Of a stretch of DNA of 64,000 nt, positions 56,830 to 64,000 are shown one piece after another. Within the stretch, counting starts at the first letter, position 1, and the number at the start of each line of letters is the position of its first letter. Both the position numbers and the translations under genes were made by a program. The notes under the pieces are model-generated. The model did no database searches, had not been told where the DNA came from, and was given only the letters and a program-made list of their open reading frames with translations. The stretch is taken from the NCBI RefSeq assembly GCF_000307165.1, contig NC_018704.1:62001-126000 (forward strand). Reading direction: 5' to 3'. This stretch comes from Amphibacillus xylanus NBRC 15112. Its GTDB lineage: Bacteria > Bacillota > Bacilli > Bacillales > Amphibacillaceae.

Positions 56830-57573
56830 ATGAATGAAGAATGGCTAATAGGAAAAAACCCGATTATAGAAGCATTCCGTTCAGGACGTCCAATAAATAA
56901 ATTGTTTATTGGCGATTACCTTAAACAGAATACAATTGACGAAATTCAACAACTTGCAAGGAAACAAGGTGTTCAAATAAAACGTGTCCCTAAACAAAAA
57001 CTCGATCAATTATCAAAAGGTAAACACCAAGGATTAGTTGCTGCAGTAGCTGCTTATGAATACGCATCTATAGACGACTTATTTGCTCGAGCAGAACAAA
57101 GAGGAGAACTACCATTCTTTATTCTGCTCGATGGTATTCTTGACCCACATAACTTAGGATCAATTTTAAGGACAGCAGATGCTACGGGTGTGCATGGAGT
57201 CATTATTCCAAAGAATCGTGCAGTTGGCTTAACAAGTGTCGTAGCAAAAACGTCAGCTGGAGCAATTGAATATGTACCAGTTGCACGAGTGACGAATATG
57301 GCACAAACAATTGAAGAATTAAAATCACGTAATGTCTGGGTTGTCGGAACAGAGATGGAAGCAGATAAAGACTATCGAGAATTAGAAGGCGATATTGCGA
57401 TTGCGCTTGTCATCGGCAATGAAGGAAAAGGCATTAGTCGACTTGTTCTAGATAAGTGTGATTGGACTGTCAATTTATCAATGAAAGGTCAAGTCTCTTC
57501 GTTAAACGCATCAGTAGCTTGTGGTGTCTTAATGTATGAAATATTCCGAAAGCGTCACCCATTAGGGGGATAA
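56830..57573 (+). CDS. rlmB: 23S rRNA 2'-O-methyltransferase RlmB
   Basis: 247 residues, SpoU/TrmH family. N-terminal substrate domain with IGKNPIIEAFRSG, and the knot motifs LDGILDPHNLGSILRTADATG (near 100-120), VIGNEGKGIS (near 193-202) and LSMKGQVSSLNASVACGVLMYE (near 212-233). It modifies Gm2251 (E. coli number) of 23S. ATG 56830 follows GAAAGGAAGG. Confidence 0.95.
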   Translation: MNEEWLIGKNPIIEAFRSGRPINKLFIGDYLKQNTIDEIQQLARKQGVQIKRVPKQKLDQLSKGKHQGLVAAVAAYEYASIDDLFARAEQRGELPFFILLDGILDPHNLGSILRTADATGVHGVIIPKNRAVGLTSVVAKTSAGAIEYVPVARVTNMAQTIEELKSRNVWVVGTEMEADKDYRELEGDIAIALVIGNEGKGISRLVLDKCDWTVNLSMKGQVSSLNASVACGVLMYEIFRKRHPLGG

Positions 57574-57577
57574 TCTA

Positions 57578-58087
57578 ATGGATGTATTATTAGTAGACGG
57601 ATATAACATTATTGGTGATTGGGACGAGCTAAAGAGACTACGTGATATTGACCTTGACCAAGCGAGACAACTATTGATTGAGAGAATGGCGGAATACCAA
57701 GCGTATCTTGGTATTCGTGTCATTATCGTATTTGATGCTTATGAAGTAAAAGGTGTTGAAGCAAAGGATAAGCAATATAATGTTGAAATCATTTATACAA
57801 AAGAAAAAGAAACGGCTGATCAATGTATTGAGCGATTAGTTAAGCAAATTATCAATGTCCAAACAAAGGTATATGTGGCTACTAGTGATTTTGTTGAACA
57901 ACGAACTATTTTTCAACAGGGTGCCTATCGAAAGTCCGCTAGAGAATTAGAAATTGAAGTCAATCAATTAAAAAATGAAATTAATTATGATATAAAGTCC
58001 TTTGAAATCGAAAAAAAGGGTCGATCACTACCGATAAATCAAGATATATTAGCTCAACTAGAGAAAATGAGACGTGGAAGTCGATAA
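57578..58087 (+). CDS. rae1: Rae1/YacP, ribosome-associated A-site mRNA endonuclease
   Basis: 169 residues, NYN (PIN-like) fold: LLVDGYNIIGDWDEL near 4-18, VIFDAYEVKG near 47, KETADQCIERLV near 80 and VATSDFVEQ near 98 hold the acidic residues. B. subtilis Rae1 cuts mRNA in the ribosomal A site. The place between rlmB and sigH is conserved. Confidence 0.92.
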   Translation: MDVLLVDGYNIIGDWDELKRLRDIDLDQARQLLIERMAEYQAYLGIRVIIVFDAYEVKGVEAKDKQYNVEIIYTKEKETADQCIERLVKQIINVQTKVYVATSDFVEQRTIFQQGAYRKSARELEIEVNQLKNEINYDIKSFEIEKKGRSLPINQDILAQLEKMRRGSR

Positions 58088-58096
58088 AACCACTAG

Positions 58097-58126
58097 TTGA
58101 CGGAAGTAAAGCGCTTACTGTATAAT
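58097..58126 (+). promoter_or_regulatory. Promoter of sigH
   Basis: TTGACG (58097-58102) and TATAAT (58121-58126), 18 bp apart, 33 bases before the sigH start. Confidence 0.75.
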
Positions 58127-58158
58127 ATTGCTATTAGGTGACTCAGGGGGAGTTTGGG

Positions 58159-58818
58159 TTGGAGAAACAGCATTATTGTGTGAACAGTAAATCGCCATGC
58201 TTTGACCAGCTTGATGACAGAGAACTTATCATGCTTATTCGCCAAGGAGACGGACAAGCATTGGATTTCTTGATTCGAAAATACCGAACTTTCGTGCGTA
58301 TAAAGGCGAGTACTTACTTTTTGATTGGCGCAGATCATGAGGATATTGTCCAAGAAGGTATGATTGGATTATATAAAGCTGTACGTGATTTCAAAGACTC
58401 GCATGGTACGTCTTTCCGTGCCTTCGCCGACCTTTGTGTAACCAGACAGATCCTAACAGCTATCAAAGCTGCTACTAGGCAAAAACATATCCCGCTTAAC
58501 TCATATGTTTCATTAGATAAGCCGATTTATGATGAAGAATCCGATCGGACGTTGCTAGATGTTCTAACAAATGTTGAGCAAATTGATGATCCGGAACAAT
58601 TAATTATAAATCGTGAGAAGCAAGGTCTATTAGAGGAAAAGCTCATTAAACTATTAAGTCGATTTGAATGTGATGTTCTTTACCTCTACTTAGACGGCCG
58701 TACATATCAGGAAATATCAGAAGAGCTCAACAGACATATAAAAGCAATTGATAATGCTCTTGTACGTGTAAAAAGAAAACTTGAACGCTATTTAAATCTT
58801 GCGGAAATGAAATTATAG
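58159..58818 (+). CDS. sigH: RNA polymerase sigma-H factor (Spo0H)
   Basis: 219 residues. Region 2 runs DHEDIVQEGMIGLYKAVRDFK (near 62-82) with TRQKHIPLNSYVSLDKPI, and region 4 LYLDGRTYQEISEELNRHIKAIDNALVRVKRKLERYL near 180-216. It directs transition-state and early sporulation genes. The TTG at 58159 follows GGGGGAG; a GTG at 58138 is in frame but precedes that site. Confidence 0.95.
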   Translation: MEKQHYCVNSKSPCFDQLDDRELIMLIRQGDGQALDFLIRKYRTFVRIKASTYFLIGADHEDIVQEGMIGLYKAVRDFKDSHGTSFRAFADLCVTRQILTAIKAATRQKHIPLNSYVSLDKPIYDEESDRTLLDVLTNVEQIDDPEQLIINREKQGLLEEKLIKLLSRFECDVLYLYLDGRTYQEISEELNRHIKAIDNALVRVKRKLERYLNLAEMKL

Positions 58819-58836
58819 GTGAAACGAAATGGTGCG

Positions 58837-58865
58837 TTGACACTATTTGTGAAGCGTGCTACATT
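58837..58865 (+). promoter_or_regulatory. Promoter of rpmG-secE
   Basis: TTGACA (58837-58842) and TACATT (58860-58865), 17 bp apart. Confidence 0.75.
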
Positions 58866-58902
58866 AATAGGTATGCTAGATTAATAAATAAGGTGATGTA
58901 TA

Positions 58903-59049
58903 ATGAAAAAGAAACGAGCACTAGCATGTGAAGAATGTGGAAGCCGAAACTATTATACTGATAAAAATGCGGGCACCACTGAGCGGTTAGAACTTAAAAA
59001 ATTCTGCAAAAAATGTAACTTACATACGTTACATCGTGAAACTAAGTAA
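58903..59049 (+). CDS. rpmG: 50S ribosomal protein L33
   Basis: 48 residues: [17 protein letters not shown]-type start with C-x2-C, second C-x2-C in FCKKCNLHT, ending HRETK. This is the zinc-carrying form of L33 (both Cys pairs kept). The AAGGTGATG site lies before the ATG. It is short but clear, between sigH and secE as in Bacillus. Confidence 0.95.
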   Translation: MKKKRALACEECGSRNYYTDKNAGTTERLELKKFCKKCNLHTLHRETK

Positions 59050-59106
59050 GCAACATTCATCAATGAGTAATCAATAGATAAAATTTAATGTTTGGAGGAA
59101 CTCCTT

Positions 59107-59286
59107 GTGAAAGCTGTATCATTTTTAAAAAATGTTTCTCGAGAAATGAAAAAAGTTTCTTGGCCAGGTAAAGAAGAACTATATCGTTATACTGTAACTG
59201 TTGTTGTAACTGTTGTTTTAATGGCATTATTTTTTACAATTGTTGATTTAGGTATTACTCAACTTTTAAATCTTTTTTTTGATTAG
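59107..59286 (+). CDS. secE: Preprotein translocase subunit SecE
   Basis: 59 residues: an amphipathic start (FLKNVSREMKKVSWPGKEEL) with the conserved VSWP, then a single membrane helix (YTVTVVVTVVLMALFFTIVDLGI). GTG at 59107 follows GGAGGAACTCCTT; the TTG at 59092 overlaps the ribosome site itself. Confidence 0.95.
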   Translation: MKAVSFLKNVSREMKKVSWPGKEELYRYTVTVVVTVVLMALFFTIVDLGITQLLNLFFD

Positions 59287-59298
59287 CTCAATTAGTTT

Positions 59299-59359
59299 TG
59301 TGCTATAATAATAAAGGAATAAATCGAGTGACTTACAACCCGTATTAACGGGTTTTTTT
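59299..59359 (+). promoter_or_regulatory. Extended -10 element and terminator between secE and nusG
   Basis: TGCTATAAT at 59301-59309 looks like an extended -10 promoter. Only about 25 bases after its likely start lies a hairpin AACCCGT / ACGGGTT (59337-59354) with seven T, an intrinsic terminator or attenuator. The arrangement uncouples secE from nusG. Confidence 0.6.
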
Positions 59360-59443
59360 AAATTGAAAATTAATTATTAAAATTAAATATAACGGATCTA
59401 TCGTTTACAGTCATTCTGATTAATGAATTAAGGAGGTTGGAAG

Positions 59444-59977
59444 ATGGAAAAACAGTGGTATGTCGTGCATACGTACTCAGGTTATGAAAATAAGGTTAAA
59501 ACAAACCTTGAAAAAAGGTTAGCCTCAATGGGTATGGAAGATAAAATTTTTCGTATCCTAGTTCCTGAGGAAGAAGAAACAGAGATGAAACAAGGCAAGA
59601 AAAAAGTCTCAATGAAAAAAGTATTCCCGGGCTATGTCCTAGCAGAAATGATTATGACAGATGACTCTTGGTATGTTGTTCGGAATACACCGGGGGTAAC
59701 TGGCTTTGTAGGTTCAGCAGGTTCAGGTTCTAAACCAACACCACTATTACCCGAGGAAGCGGAAGCAATACTTAAACGAATGGGTATGAAGGAAACTGAG
59801 ATTGAAGTAGACTTTGAAGTTGGTGAGTCAATCAATGTTGTTGATGGACCATTTAGTAACTTTACTGGTGCAATTGAACAAATTGATGTAGATCGTCAAA
59901 AAGTCAAAGTATTGGTTAACATGTTTGGCCGTGAAACACCAGTTGAGTTAGACTTCTCGCAGATTGAAAAGCTATAA
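59444..59977 (+). CDS. nusG: Transcription factor NusG
   Basis: 177 residues. NGN domain (WYVVHTYSGYENKVKTNLEKR at the start; FPGYVLAEM near 63; VRNTPGVTGFVG near 84) and C-terminal KOW (VGESINVVDGPFSNFTGAIEQID near 126-148). It binds RNA polymerase and, in Bacillus, causes sequence-specific pausing; relevant to attenuators and to rRNA antitermination here. Start after AAGGAGGTTGG. Confidence 0.97.
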   Translation: MEKQWYVVHTYSGYENKVKTNLEKRLASMGMEDKIFRILVPEEEETEMKQGKKKVSMKKVFPGYVLAEMIMTDDSWYVVRNTPGVTGFVGSAGSGSKPTPLLPEEAEAILKRMGMKETEIEVDFEVGESINVVDGPFSNFTGAIEQIDVDRQKVKVLVNMFGRETPVELDFSQIEKL

Positions 59978-60077
59978 TTTTCGTGTAGAGAAACAACTAA
60001 TGGCAATGTATTGGGAAGTCTAGGGTTTCAACTTGAAATATGGAATGACTTTTCTTTAGAATTAATTCGATCAATGC

Positions 60078-60106
60078 TTGCAATATTGCGTTGAACGTGC
60101 TAAAAT
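60078..60106 (+). promoter_or_regulatory. Promoter of rplK
   Basis: TTGCAA (60078-60083) and TAAAAT (60101-60106), 17 bp apart, giving a leader of about 100 bases. Confidence 0.65.
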
Positions 60107-60159
60107 CTTAATGTTCTTTATGCCTCGAGTTTCAATATAGTAATTAGATATGAAAATGA

Positions 60160-60195
60160 GTGGGAGGGTTAACACCCTGTGACCACATCACGGAC
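60160..60195 (+). promoter_or_regulatory. L1-binding-type leader site before rplK
   Basis: GTGGGAGGGTTAACACCCTG followed by ACCACAT resembles the L1 binding site of 23S rRNA and of L11-L1 mRNAs. A second version lies before rplA. L1 protein would repress translation by binding it. Confidence 0.6.
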
Positions 60196-60212
60196 TTAAG
60201 GAGGTGTGTCTC

Positions 60213-60638
60213 GTGGCTAAAAAAGTAATTAAAGTTGTAAAACTACAAATCCCAGCAGGTAAAGCAAACCCAGCACCACCAGTTGGACCAGCATTAGGTC
60301 AAGCAGGTATTAATATCATGGGTTTCTGTAAAGAATTTAACGCTCAAACTCAAGATCAAGCTGGTTTGATTATTCCGGTAGAAATTTCGGTTTTTGAGGA
60401 CCGTTCGTTTACATTTATTACAAAAACTCCACCAGCTGCTGTATTACTTAAGAAAGCAGCGGGGATTGAAACTGCATCAGGTGAGCCAAACCGTAATAAG
60501 GTAGCTACAGTTAAGCGTGCACAAGTACGTGAAATCGCAGAACTGAAAATGCCAGATTTAAACGCGGCTGATGTTGAAGCAGCTATGCAGATGGTTGAAG
60601 GTACCGCACGTAGTATGGGTATCACAATCGAAGATTAA
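60213..60638 (+). CDS. rplK: 50S ribosomal protein L11
   Basis: 141 residues. [30 protein letters not shown] at the N-terminus is the L11 signature with the proline-rich helix, and the C-terminal rRNA-binding domain ends [17 protein letters not shown] at 60213 follows AAGGAGGTGTG; a GTG at 60204 is part of the ribosome site. Confidence 0.98.
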   Translation: MAKKVIKVVKLQIPAGKANPAPPVGPALGQAGINIMGFCKEFNAQTQDQAGLIIPVEISVFEDRSFTFITKTPPAAVLLKKAAGIETASGEPNRNKVATVKRAQVREIAELKMPDLNAADVEAAMQMVEGTARSMGITIED

Positions 60639-60658
60639 TTTTGTCGTTTGTTGGAAGT

Positions 60659-60703
60659 GAAGGTTGCGTCGGTGGTTGAGTTACCATTACGCAACCTTTT
60701 TGC
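60659..60703 (+). terminator. Terminator or attenuator between rplK and rplA
   Basis: AAGGTTGCGT pairs with ACGCAACCTT across a 19-base loop followed by TTTT. A second small hairpin (TCCTGCTTG / CAAGTAGGA) lies at about 60731-60763. It may reduce read-through to rplA. Confidence 0.65.
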
Positions 60704-60776
60704 AGAAAATGGACTGAGGCATAGTCAACACTCCTGCTTGTTGATGATGATTATCAAGTAGGATGCGCTTTATTAA

Positions 60777-60805
60777 GTGGGAGGTATAACCGCTAACACC
60801 ACATT
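60777..60805 (+). promoter_or_regulatory. Second L1-binding-type site before rplA
   Basis: GTGGGAGGTATAACCGCTAA then CACCACATTCT repeats the pattern of the site at 60160, so L1 may control its own gene separately. Confidence 0.55.
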
Positions 60806-60820
60806 CTAGGAGGAAAAATA

Positions 60821-61510
60821 ATGGCTAAAAAATCAAAGAAACAACAAGAAGCTTTGAAATCATTTGACCGTACTAAAGCTTACGGTGTTGAAGAAGCTCT
60901 TAAATTAGTTAAAGAAAATGCAACAGCTAAATTCGATGAGACAATCGAAGTAGCATTCCGTTTAGGTGTTGATCCTAAGAAAGCTGATCAACAACTACGT
61001 GGAGCAACTGTGTTGCCACACGGAACAGGTAAAACACAAACTGTTCTTGTATTTGCTAAAGGTGATAAAGCTAAAGAAGCAGAAGCAGCTGGAGCTGATT
61101 TTGTTGGAGATGAAGAGCTTATCAATAAAATTAACCAAGGTTGGTTAGGTTTCGACGTTATCGTTGCTACACCAGACATGATGGCTGAAGTAGGTAAATT
61201 AGGTCGTGTTCTAGGACCTAAAGGCTTAATGCCAAACCCTAAAACAGGAACTGTAACGTTCGAAGTTGAAAAAGCAATTAACGATATTAAAGCTGGTAAA
61301 GTAGAATATCGTGTTGACAAACAGTCAAACGTTCATGTGCCAATTGGTAAGGCTTCATTTGAATTAAACAAATTAGAAGAAAACCTTAGAGCAATTGCTG
61401 ATGTGATTATTAAAGCAAAACCTCAATCTGCAAAAGGTATTTATTTACGTAACATCTCAGTGACATCTACAATGGGTCCTGGTGTTAAAGTAGATACATC
61501 TGCATTTTAG
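60821..61510 (+). CDS. rplA: 50S ribosomal protein L1
   Basis: 229 residues. [20 protein letters not shown] (near 127-146) is the L1 signature; the two-domain layout and the ending [19 protein letters not shown] are usual. Besides its place in the L1 stalk it binds its own mRNA. AGGAGGAAAAATA precedes the ATG. Confidence 0.98.
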   Translation: MAKKSKKQQEALKSFDRTKAYGVEEALKLVKENATAKFDETIEVAFRLGVDPKKADQQLRGATVLPHGTGKTQTVLVFAKGDKAKEAEAAGADFVGDEELINKINQGWLGFDVIVATPDMMAEVGKLGRVLGPKGLMPNPKTGTVTFEVEKAINDIKAGKVEYRVDKQSNVHVPIGKASFELNKLEENLRAIADVIIKAKPQSAKGIYLRNISVTSTMGPGVKVDTSAF

Positions 61511-61523
61511 TTCAAAATAAAAC

Positions 61524-61552
61524 TTGACATTAATATAGCAGACCGCTATAAT
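61524..61552 (+). promoter_or_regulatory. Promoter of rplJ-rplL
   Basis: Perfect TTGACA (61524-61529) and TATAAT (61547-61552), 17 bp apart, 14 bases after the rplA stop. Confidence 0.9.
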
Positions 61553-61559
61553 AATTTAG

Positions 61560-61711
61560 GTTAAAATAAATAGTTATACCGTAGACAGCAGGGGCTCATT
61601 AAAGCTTAATAGCCTGCCGAGGTGTTAATGAAGGCAAAATGTATTATTTATTAATTTGCCCGGTCGTTTACACATTCTCCCTTGCGTCTATTTTAGACGT
61701 AAGGGTTTTTA
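61560..61711 (+). promoter_or_regulatory. L10 leader with attenuator
   Basis: A leader of about 200 bases before rplJ with the L10/L12-binding fold (GCAGGGGCTCATTAAAGC ... GCCTGCCGAGGTG ... AATGAAGGC) and a terminator-like hairpin at 61678-61711 (CCCTTGCGTCT / AGACGTAAGGG, TTTTT). The L10-L12 complex would bind it and stop rplJ-rplL expression. Confidence 0.85.
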
Positions 61712-61765
61712 ATTAGCGGATACGTTTATACGGTATGGTTGAACAGAACAATAGGAGGTGGAATC

Positions 61766-62266
61766 ATGTCAAAAGTTTTAGAGAAAAAGAAACAAATCGT
61801 TTCTGAAATCGCAACTAAGTTCCGTGATAGCCAATCAACAGTTTTAGTTGACTATCGTGGCCTTGACGTAGCAGAAGTTACTGAATTACGTAAGCAATTA
61901 CGTGAAGCGGGCGTTGAGTATAAAGTATATAAAAACTCAATGTCACGTCGTGCAGCTGCAGAAGCTGAACTTACAGAATTAGATGAACTTTTAGTTGGTC
62001 CAACAGCGATCGCATTTAGTGATAATGATGTTATTGCACCAGCGAAAATTCTTAATAATTTTGCTAAAGAACACAAAGATTTAGAAATTAAAGGTGGAGT
62101 TATCGAAGGTAAAGTTGCATCACTTGATCAAATCAAGGAACTAGCAGACCTTCCAAACTACGAAGGATTACTATCTATGTTACTCAGCGTCCTTCAGGCA
62201 CCTGTTCGCAACTTCGCTTATGCTGCTAAAGCAATTGCGGAGCAAAAAGAAGAGCAAGAAGCTTAA
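61766..62266 (+). CDS. rplJ: 50S ribosomal protein L10
   Basis: 166 residues. [33 protein letters not shown] near 27-59 is the RNA-binding signature, and the C-terminal helix ([18 protein letters not shown]) holds the L12 dimers. ATG at 61766 follows AATAGGAGGTGG; an ATG at 61739 would add 9 residues upstream of that site. Confidence 0.97.
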   Translation: MSKVLEKKKQIVSEIATKFRDSQSTVLVDYRGLDVAEVTELRKQLREAGVEYKVYKNSMSRRAAAEAELTELDELLVGPTAIAFSDNDVIAPAKILNNFAKEHKDLEIKGGVIEGKVASLDQIKELADLPNYEGLLSMLLSVLQAPVRNFAYAAKAIAEQKEEQEA

Positions 62267-62314
62267 TCCGGTTTAAATAAATTAAAACTTATACAATTTT
62301 AGGAGGAAATTATA

Positions 62315-62680
62315 ATGTCTAAAGAACAAATTATTGAAGCAATAAAAGAAATGTCTGTTCTAGAATTAAACGACTTAGTTAAAGCAATCGAAGAAGAATT
62401 TGGTGTAACAGCAGCAGCTCCTGTAGCAGTTGCAGGTGGCGCAGCAGGTGGCGCAGCAGAAGAAGAAAAAACAGAATTTGATGTTGTTCTTACAGACGCT
62501 GGCTCAGCGAAAATCAAAGTTGTTAAAGCAGTTCGTGAAATCACAGGTCTTGGCCTTAAAGATGCAAAAGATCTTGTTGACAACGCACCAGGTGCAATTA
62601 AAGAAGGCGTAGCTAAAGAAGAAGCTGAAGAAATTAAAGCTAAACTTGAAGAAGCTGGCGCATCTGTAGAAGTTAAGTAA
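62315..62680 (+). CDS. rplL: 50S ribosomal protein L7/L12
   Basis: 121 residues: N-terminal dimer helix pair, Ala/Gly-rich hinge ([17 protein letters not shown], about 35-52), C-terminal domain [43 protein letters not shown] precedes the ATG. Confidence 0.98.
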   Translation: MSKEQIIEAIKEMSVLELNDLVKAIEEEFGVTAAAPVAVAGGAAGGAAEEEKTEFDVVLTDAGSAKIKVVKAVREITGLGLKDAKDLVDNAPGAIKEGVAKEEAEEIKAKLEEAGASVEVK

Positions 62681-62697
62681 GTTAAAACTAAATAATG

Positions 62698-62728
62698 AAG
62701 GCTCGTCTAATTTAGGCGGGCCTTTGTT
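62698..62728 (+). terminator. Terminator after rplL
   Basis: AAGGCTCGTCTA pairs with TAGGCGGGCCTT (G-T pairs) and is followed by TGTTT. A partial terminator before ybxB is common here. Confidence 0.75.
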
Positions 62729-62822
62729 TACTACTAAGTATGAAATTAAGGCCGATTAGCAACATGAATACAATTGTCAATTTGGCTGACTTTAAACCAC
62801 GATAAAAGTAGGTGCTAACAAT

Positions 62823-63422
62823 ATGTCGGAGCAATACTTTACTCAACATCCCCAATCCAAAAGCAACCCCAAGACATGGACGTACGAACTTCGTAATCAA
62901 GTTCTAACATTTACAAGTGACACAGGTGTCTTTTCAAAAAATACTGTCGATTTTGGTTCTAAAACTTTAATCGAATCGTTTATACTTCCTGAAGCTGATG
63001 GGGCAATTGTTGATTTAGGTTGTGGATATGGTCCGATAGGGCTGTCAATTGCGAAAGCATTTCCAGATCGGCAAATCGTCATGGGTGATATTAATGAGCG
63101 GGCGGTTGAGTTAGCGAAGATAAATATGGAAAGAAATAAGCTAACGAACGCTCGAGTATTTCTAAGTGATCAATTCAGTCAGTTGCCGAACGAAACATAT
63201 GCTGCGGTATTAACTAATCCGCCGATACGCGTCGGTAAGAAGGTTGTTCATGAAATGTTTGAACAGGCTCATCAACACCTTTGTTCTGATGGTGAGTTAT
63301 GGGTTGTGATTCAAAAGAAACAAGGTGCGCCATCTGCTATTAAGAAAATGGAATCATTATTCCGCGATGTAGAGGTCGTCTGTAAAGAAAAAGGCTACTT
63401 TATTATCAGGGCAATAAAGTAA
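62823..63422 (+). CDS. ybxB: RsmC-like class I methyltransferase YbxB
   Basis: 199 residues. SAM motif I is IVDLGCGYGPIGLSIAKAFP (near 60-79), motif II MGDINERAVELAKIN, and motif IV reads LTNPPIRVG (near 129-137), where N-P-P is typical of base N-methyltransferases such as RsmC (m2G in 16S). B. subtilis has ybxB in the same place between rplL and rpoB. Target not determined. Confidence 0.9.
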   Translation: MSEQYFTQHPQSKSNPKTWTYELRNQVLTFTSDTGVFSKNTVDFGSKTLIESFILPEADGAIVDLGCGYGPIGLSIAKAFPDRQIVMGDINERAVELAKINMERNKLTNARVFLSDQFSQLPNETYAAVLTNPPIRVGKKVVHEMFEQAHQHLCSDGELWVVIQKKQGAPSAIKKMESLFRDVEVVCKEKGYFIIRAIK

Positions 63423-63433
63423 CCGGGTAGTAT

Positions 63434-63462
63434 TTGACTCCAATATAAGCTTGTGGTAGTAT
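63434..63462 (+). promoter_or_regulatory. Probable rpoB promoter
   Basis: TTGACT (63434-63439) and TAGTAT (63457-63462), 17 bp apart. Confidence 0.65.
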
Positions 63463-64000
63463 AAGAAGATGCTAGTGGCGTGTTTTGTTGTCAAGTGCTA
63501 ATTTAATTAAAATGTATATTTTCATGAGTCGATGGACAAGATGGTTAGAACGGAGTAGAGGGTTTAATTGATTTTATAAGAGGTCAAGTGAGATCCTTTT
63601 TTTTCTGACGGTTATTAATCATCTTTTATGTTCATGCAATTATTTAAGGCGGACTTGTTATTGATCATTCTTAATAAAAAGTTGTTTGTTAAGAGATGTC
63701 TAAACAATATAACAGTTCATCTTTAAATAGCCCAAATGGAGAGTGATAAGATTCGCTAAATGACGATTTATCAAGCTCATCTGCTTGCAAGAAGCAGAAA
63801 ATAATCAGAAGCTTACGATGTTTATGTAAGTTTTTTTGTTCGATTGGTACCGAACAAAGAATATGTTTAAATTATACCTTTTCCAATTAATAAGTCAATA
63901 GTCGAGCTTAAATATTGGTTGCAAGGTATAACGCAGTATAGTGGCTCTATTGTAGAACCAACTATTATTTCTACTTACCTTATGCAAAGGATGTAAAGCA
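63463..64000 (+). other. Long leader, probably of rpoB
   Basis: No convincing reading frame is seen. There is a T-run after AGATCC (63592-63604) with a weak hairpin, and at 63810-63837 a hairpin AGCTTAC / GTAAGTT followed by a T-run, both possible attenuators. By gene order rpoB should start just past the window end. Confidence 0.5.

Overview
The window is a 64 kb piece of the chromosome of an AT-rich, endospore-forming Firmicute of the Bacillaceae type. This rests on spoVT, yabP, yabQ, spoIIE and sigH, and on a gene order that follows the origin-proximal Bacillus subtilis backbone almost gene by gene (spoVT-yabMN-rqcP-yabPQ-divIC-yabR ... spoIIE-yabST-tilS-hprT-ftsH-coaX-hslO-cysK-fol genes-lysS-rrn-ctsR-mcsAB-clpC-radA-yacL-gltX-cysES-mrnC-rlmB-yacP-sigH-rpmG-secE-nusG-rplKAJL-ybxB, with rpoB expected just past the end). 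Nearly all backbone genes are on the + strand. The species cannot be fixed by eye; the two 16S copies would settle it.

Layout. (1) 1-5.4 kb: the end of spoVT, then a lipid flippase, MazG, RqcP, the cortex genes yabP/yabQ, divIC and yabR. (2) 5.5-15.2 kb: an accessory insert between yabR and spoIIE that reads as a complete flavin-based extracellular electron transfer (EET) locus of the Listeria type. A minus-strand arm carries ndh2, eetA, eetB and dmkB; a divergent plus-strand arm carries fmnB (ApbE), dmkA and ecfA1-ecfA2-ecfT. The expected flavinylated lipoprotein PplA is absent. A small unrecognised lipoprotein sits at the edge, and the membrane domain of Ndh2 carries a D-x-x-S-G-A-T flavinylation-type motif in a loop predicted to face outward. 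(3) 15.2-31.3 kb: tRNA-Met, spoIIE under a Spo0A-type promoter with 21-bp spacing, the yabS/yabT pair, tilS-hprT, ftsH, coaX-hslO-prsA-like-cysK, folP-folB-folK-yazB and lysS. (4) 31.4-43.2 kb: two rRNA operons in tandem joined by nine tRNA genes (Val-Thr-Lys-Leu-Gly-Leu-Arg-Pro-Ala). Tandem promoters precede only the first, a further promoter lies just before the first 5S gene, and the only clear terminator follows the second 5S gene. (5) 43.3-54.1 kb: degV and mgtC-like genes, the CtsR-controlled ctsR-mcsA-mcsB-clpC operon, radA, yacL and gltX. (6) 54.1-64 kb: a cysteine T-box before cysE-cysS, then mrnC-rlmB-yacP, sigH, rpmG-secE-nusG, rplK, rplA, rplJ-rplL with their leaders, ybxB, and a leader of about 580 bases probably belonging to rpoB.

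How it works together. In the EET locus, DmkB and DmkA would make a dedicated demethylmenaquinone, Ndh2 would pass NADH electrons to it, EetA/EetB would carry electrons across the membrane, the ECF module would move flavin outward, and FmnB would attach FMN to extracytoplasmic acceptors. This would allow reduction of ferric iron or soluble flavin. Several genes usual in this backbone are missing from their expected places (pabB/pabA/pabC, dusB, disA, ispD/ispF), so they are lost or have moved.
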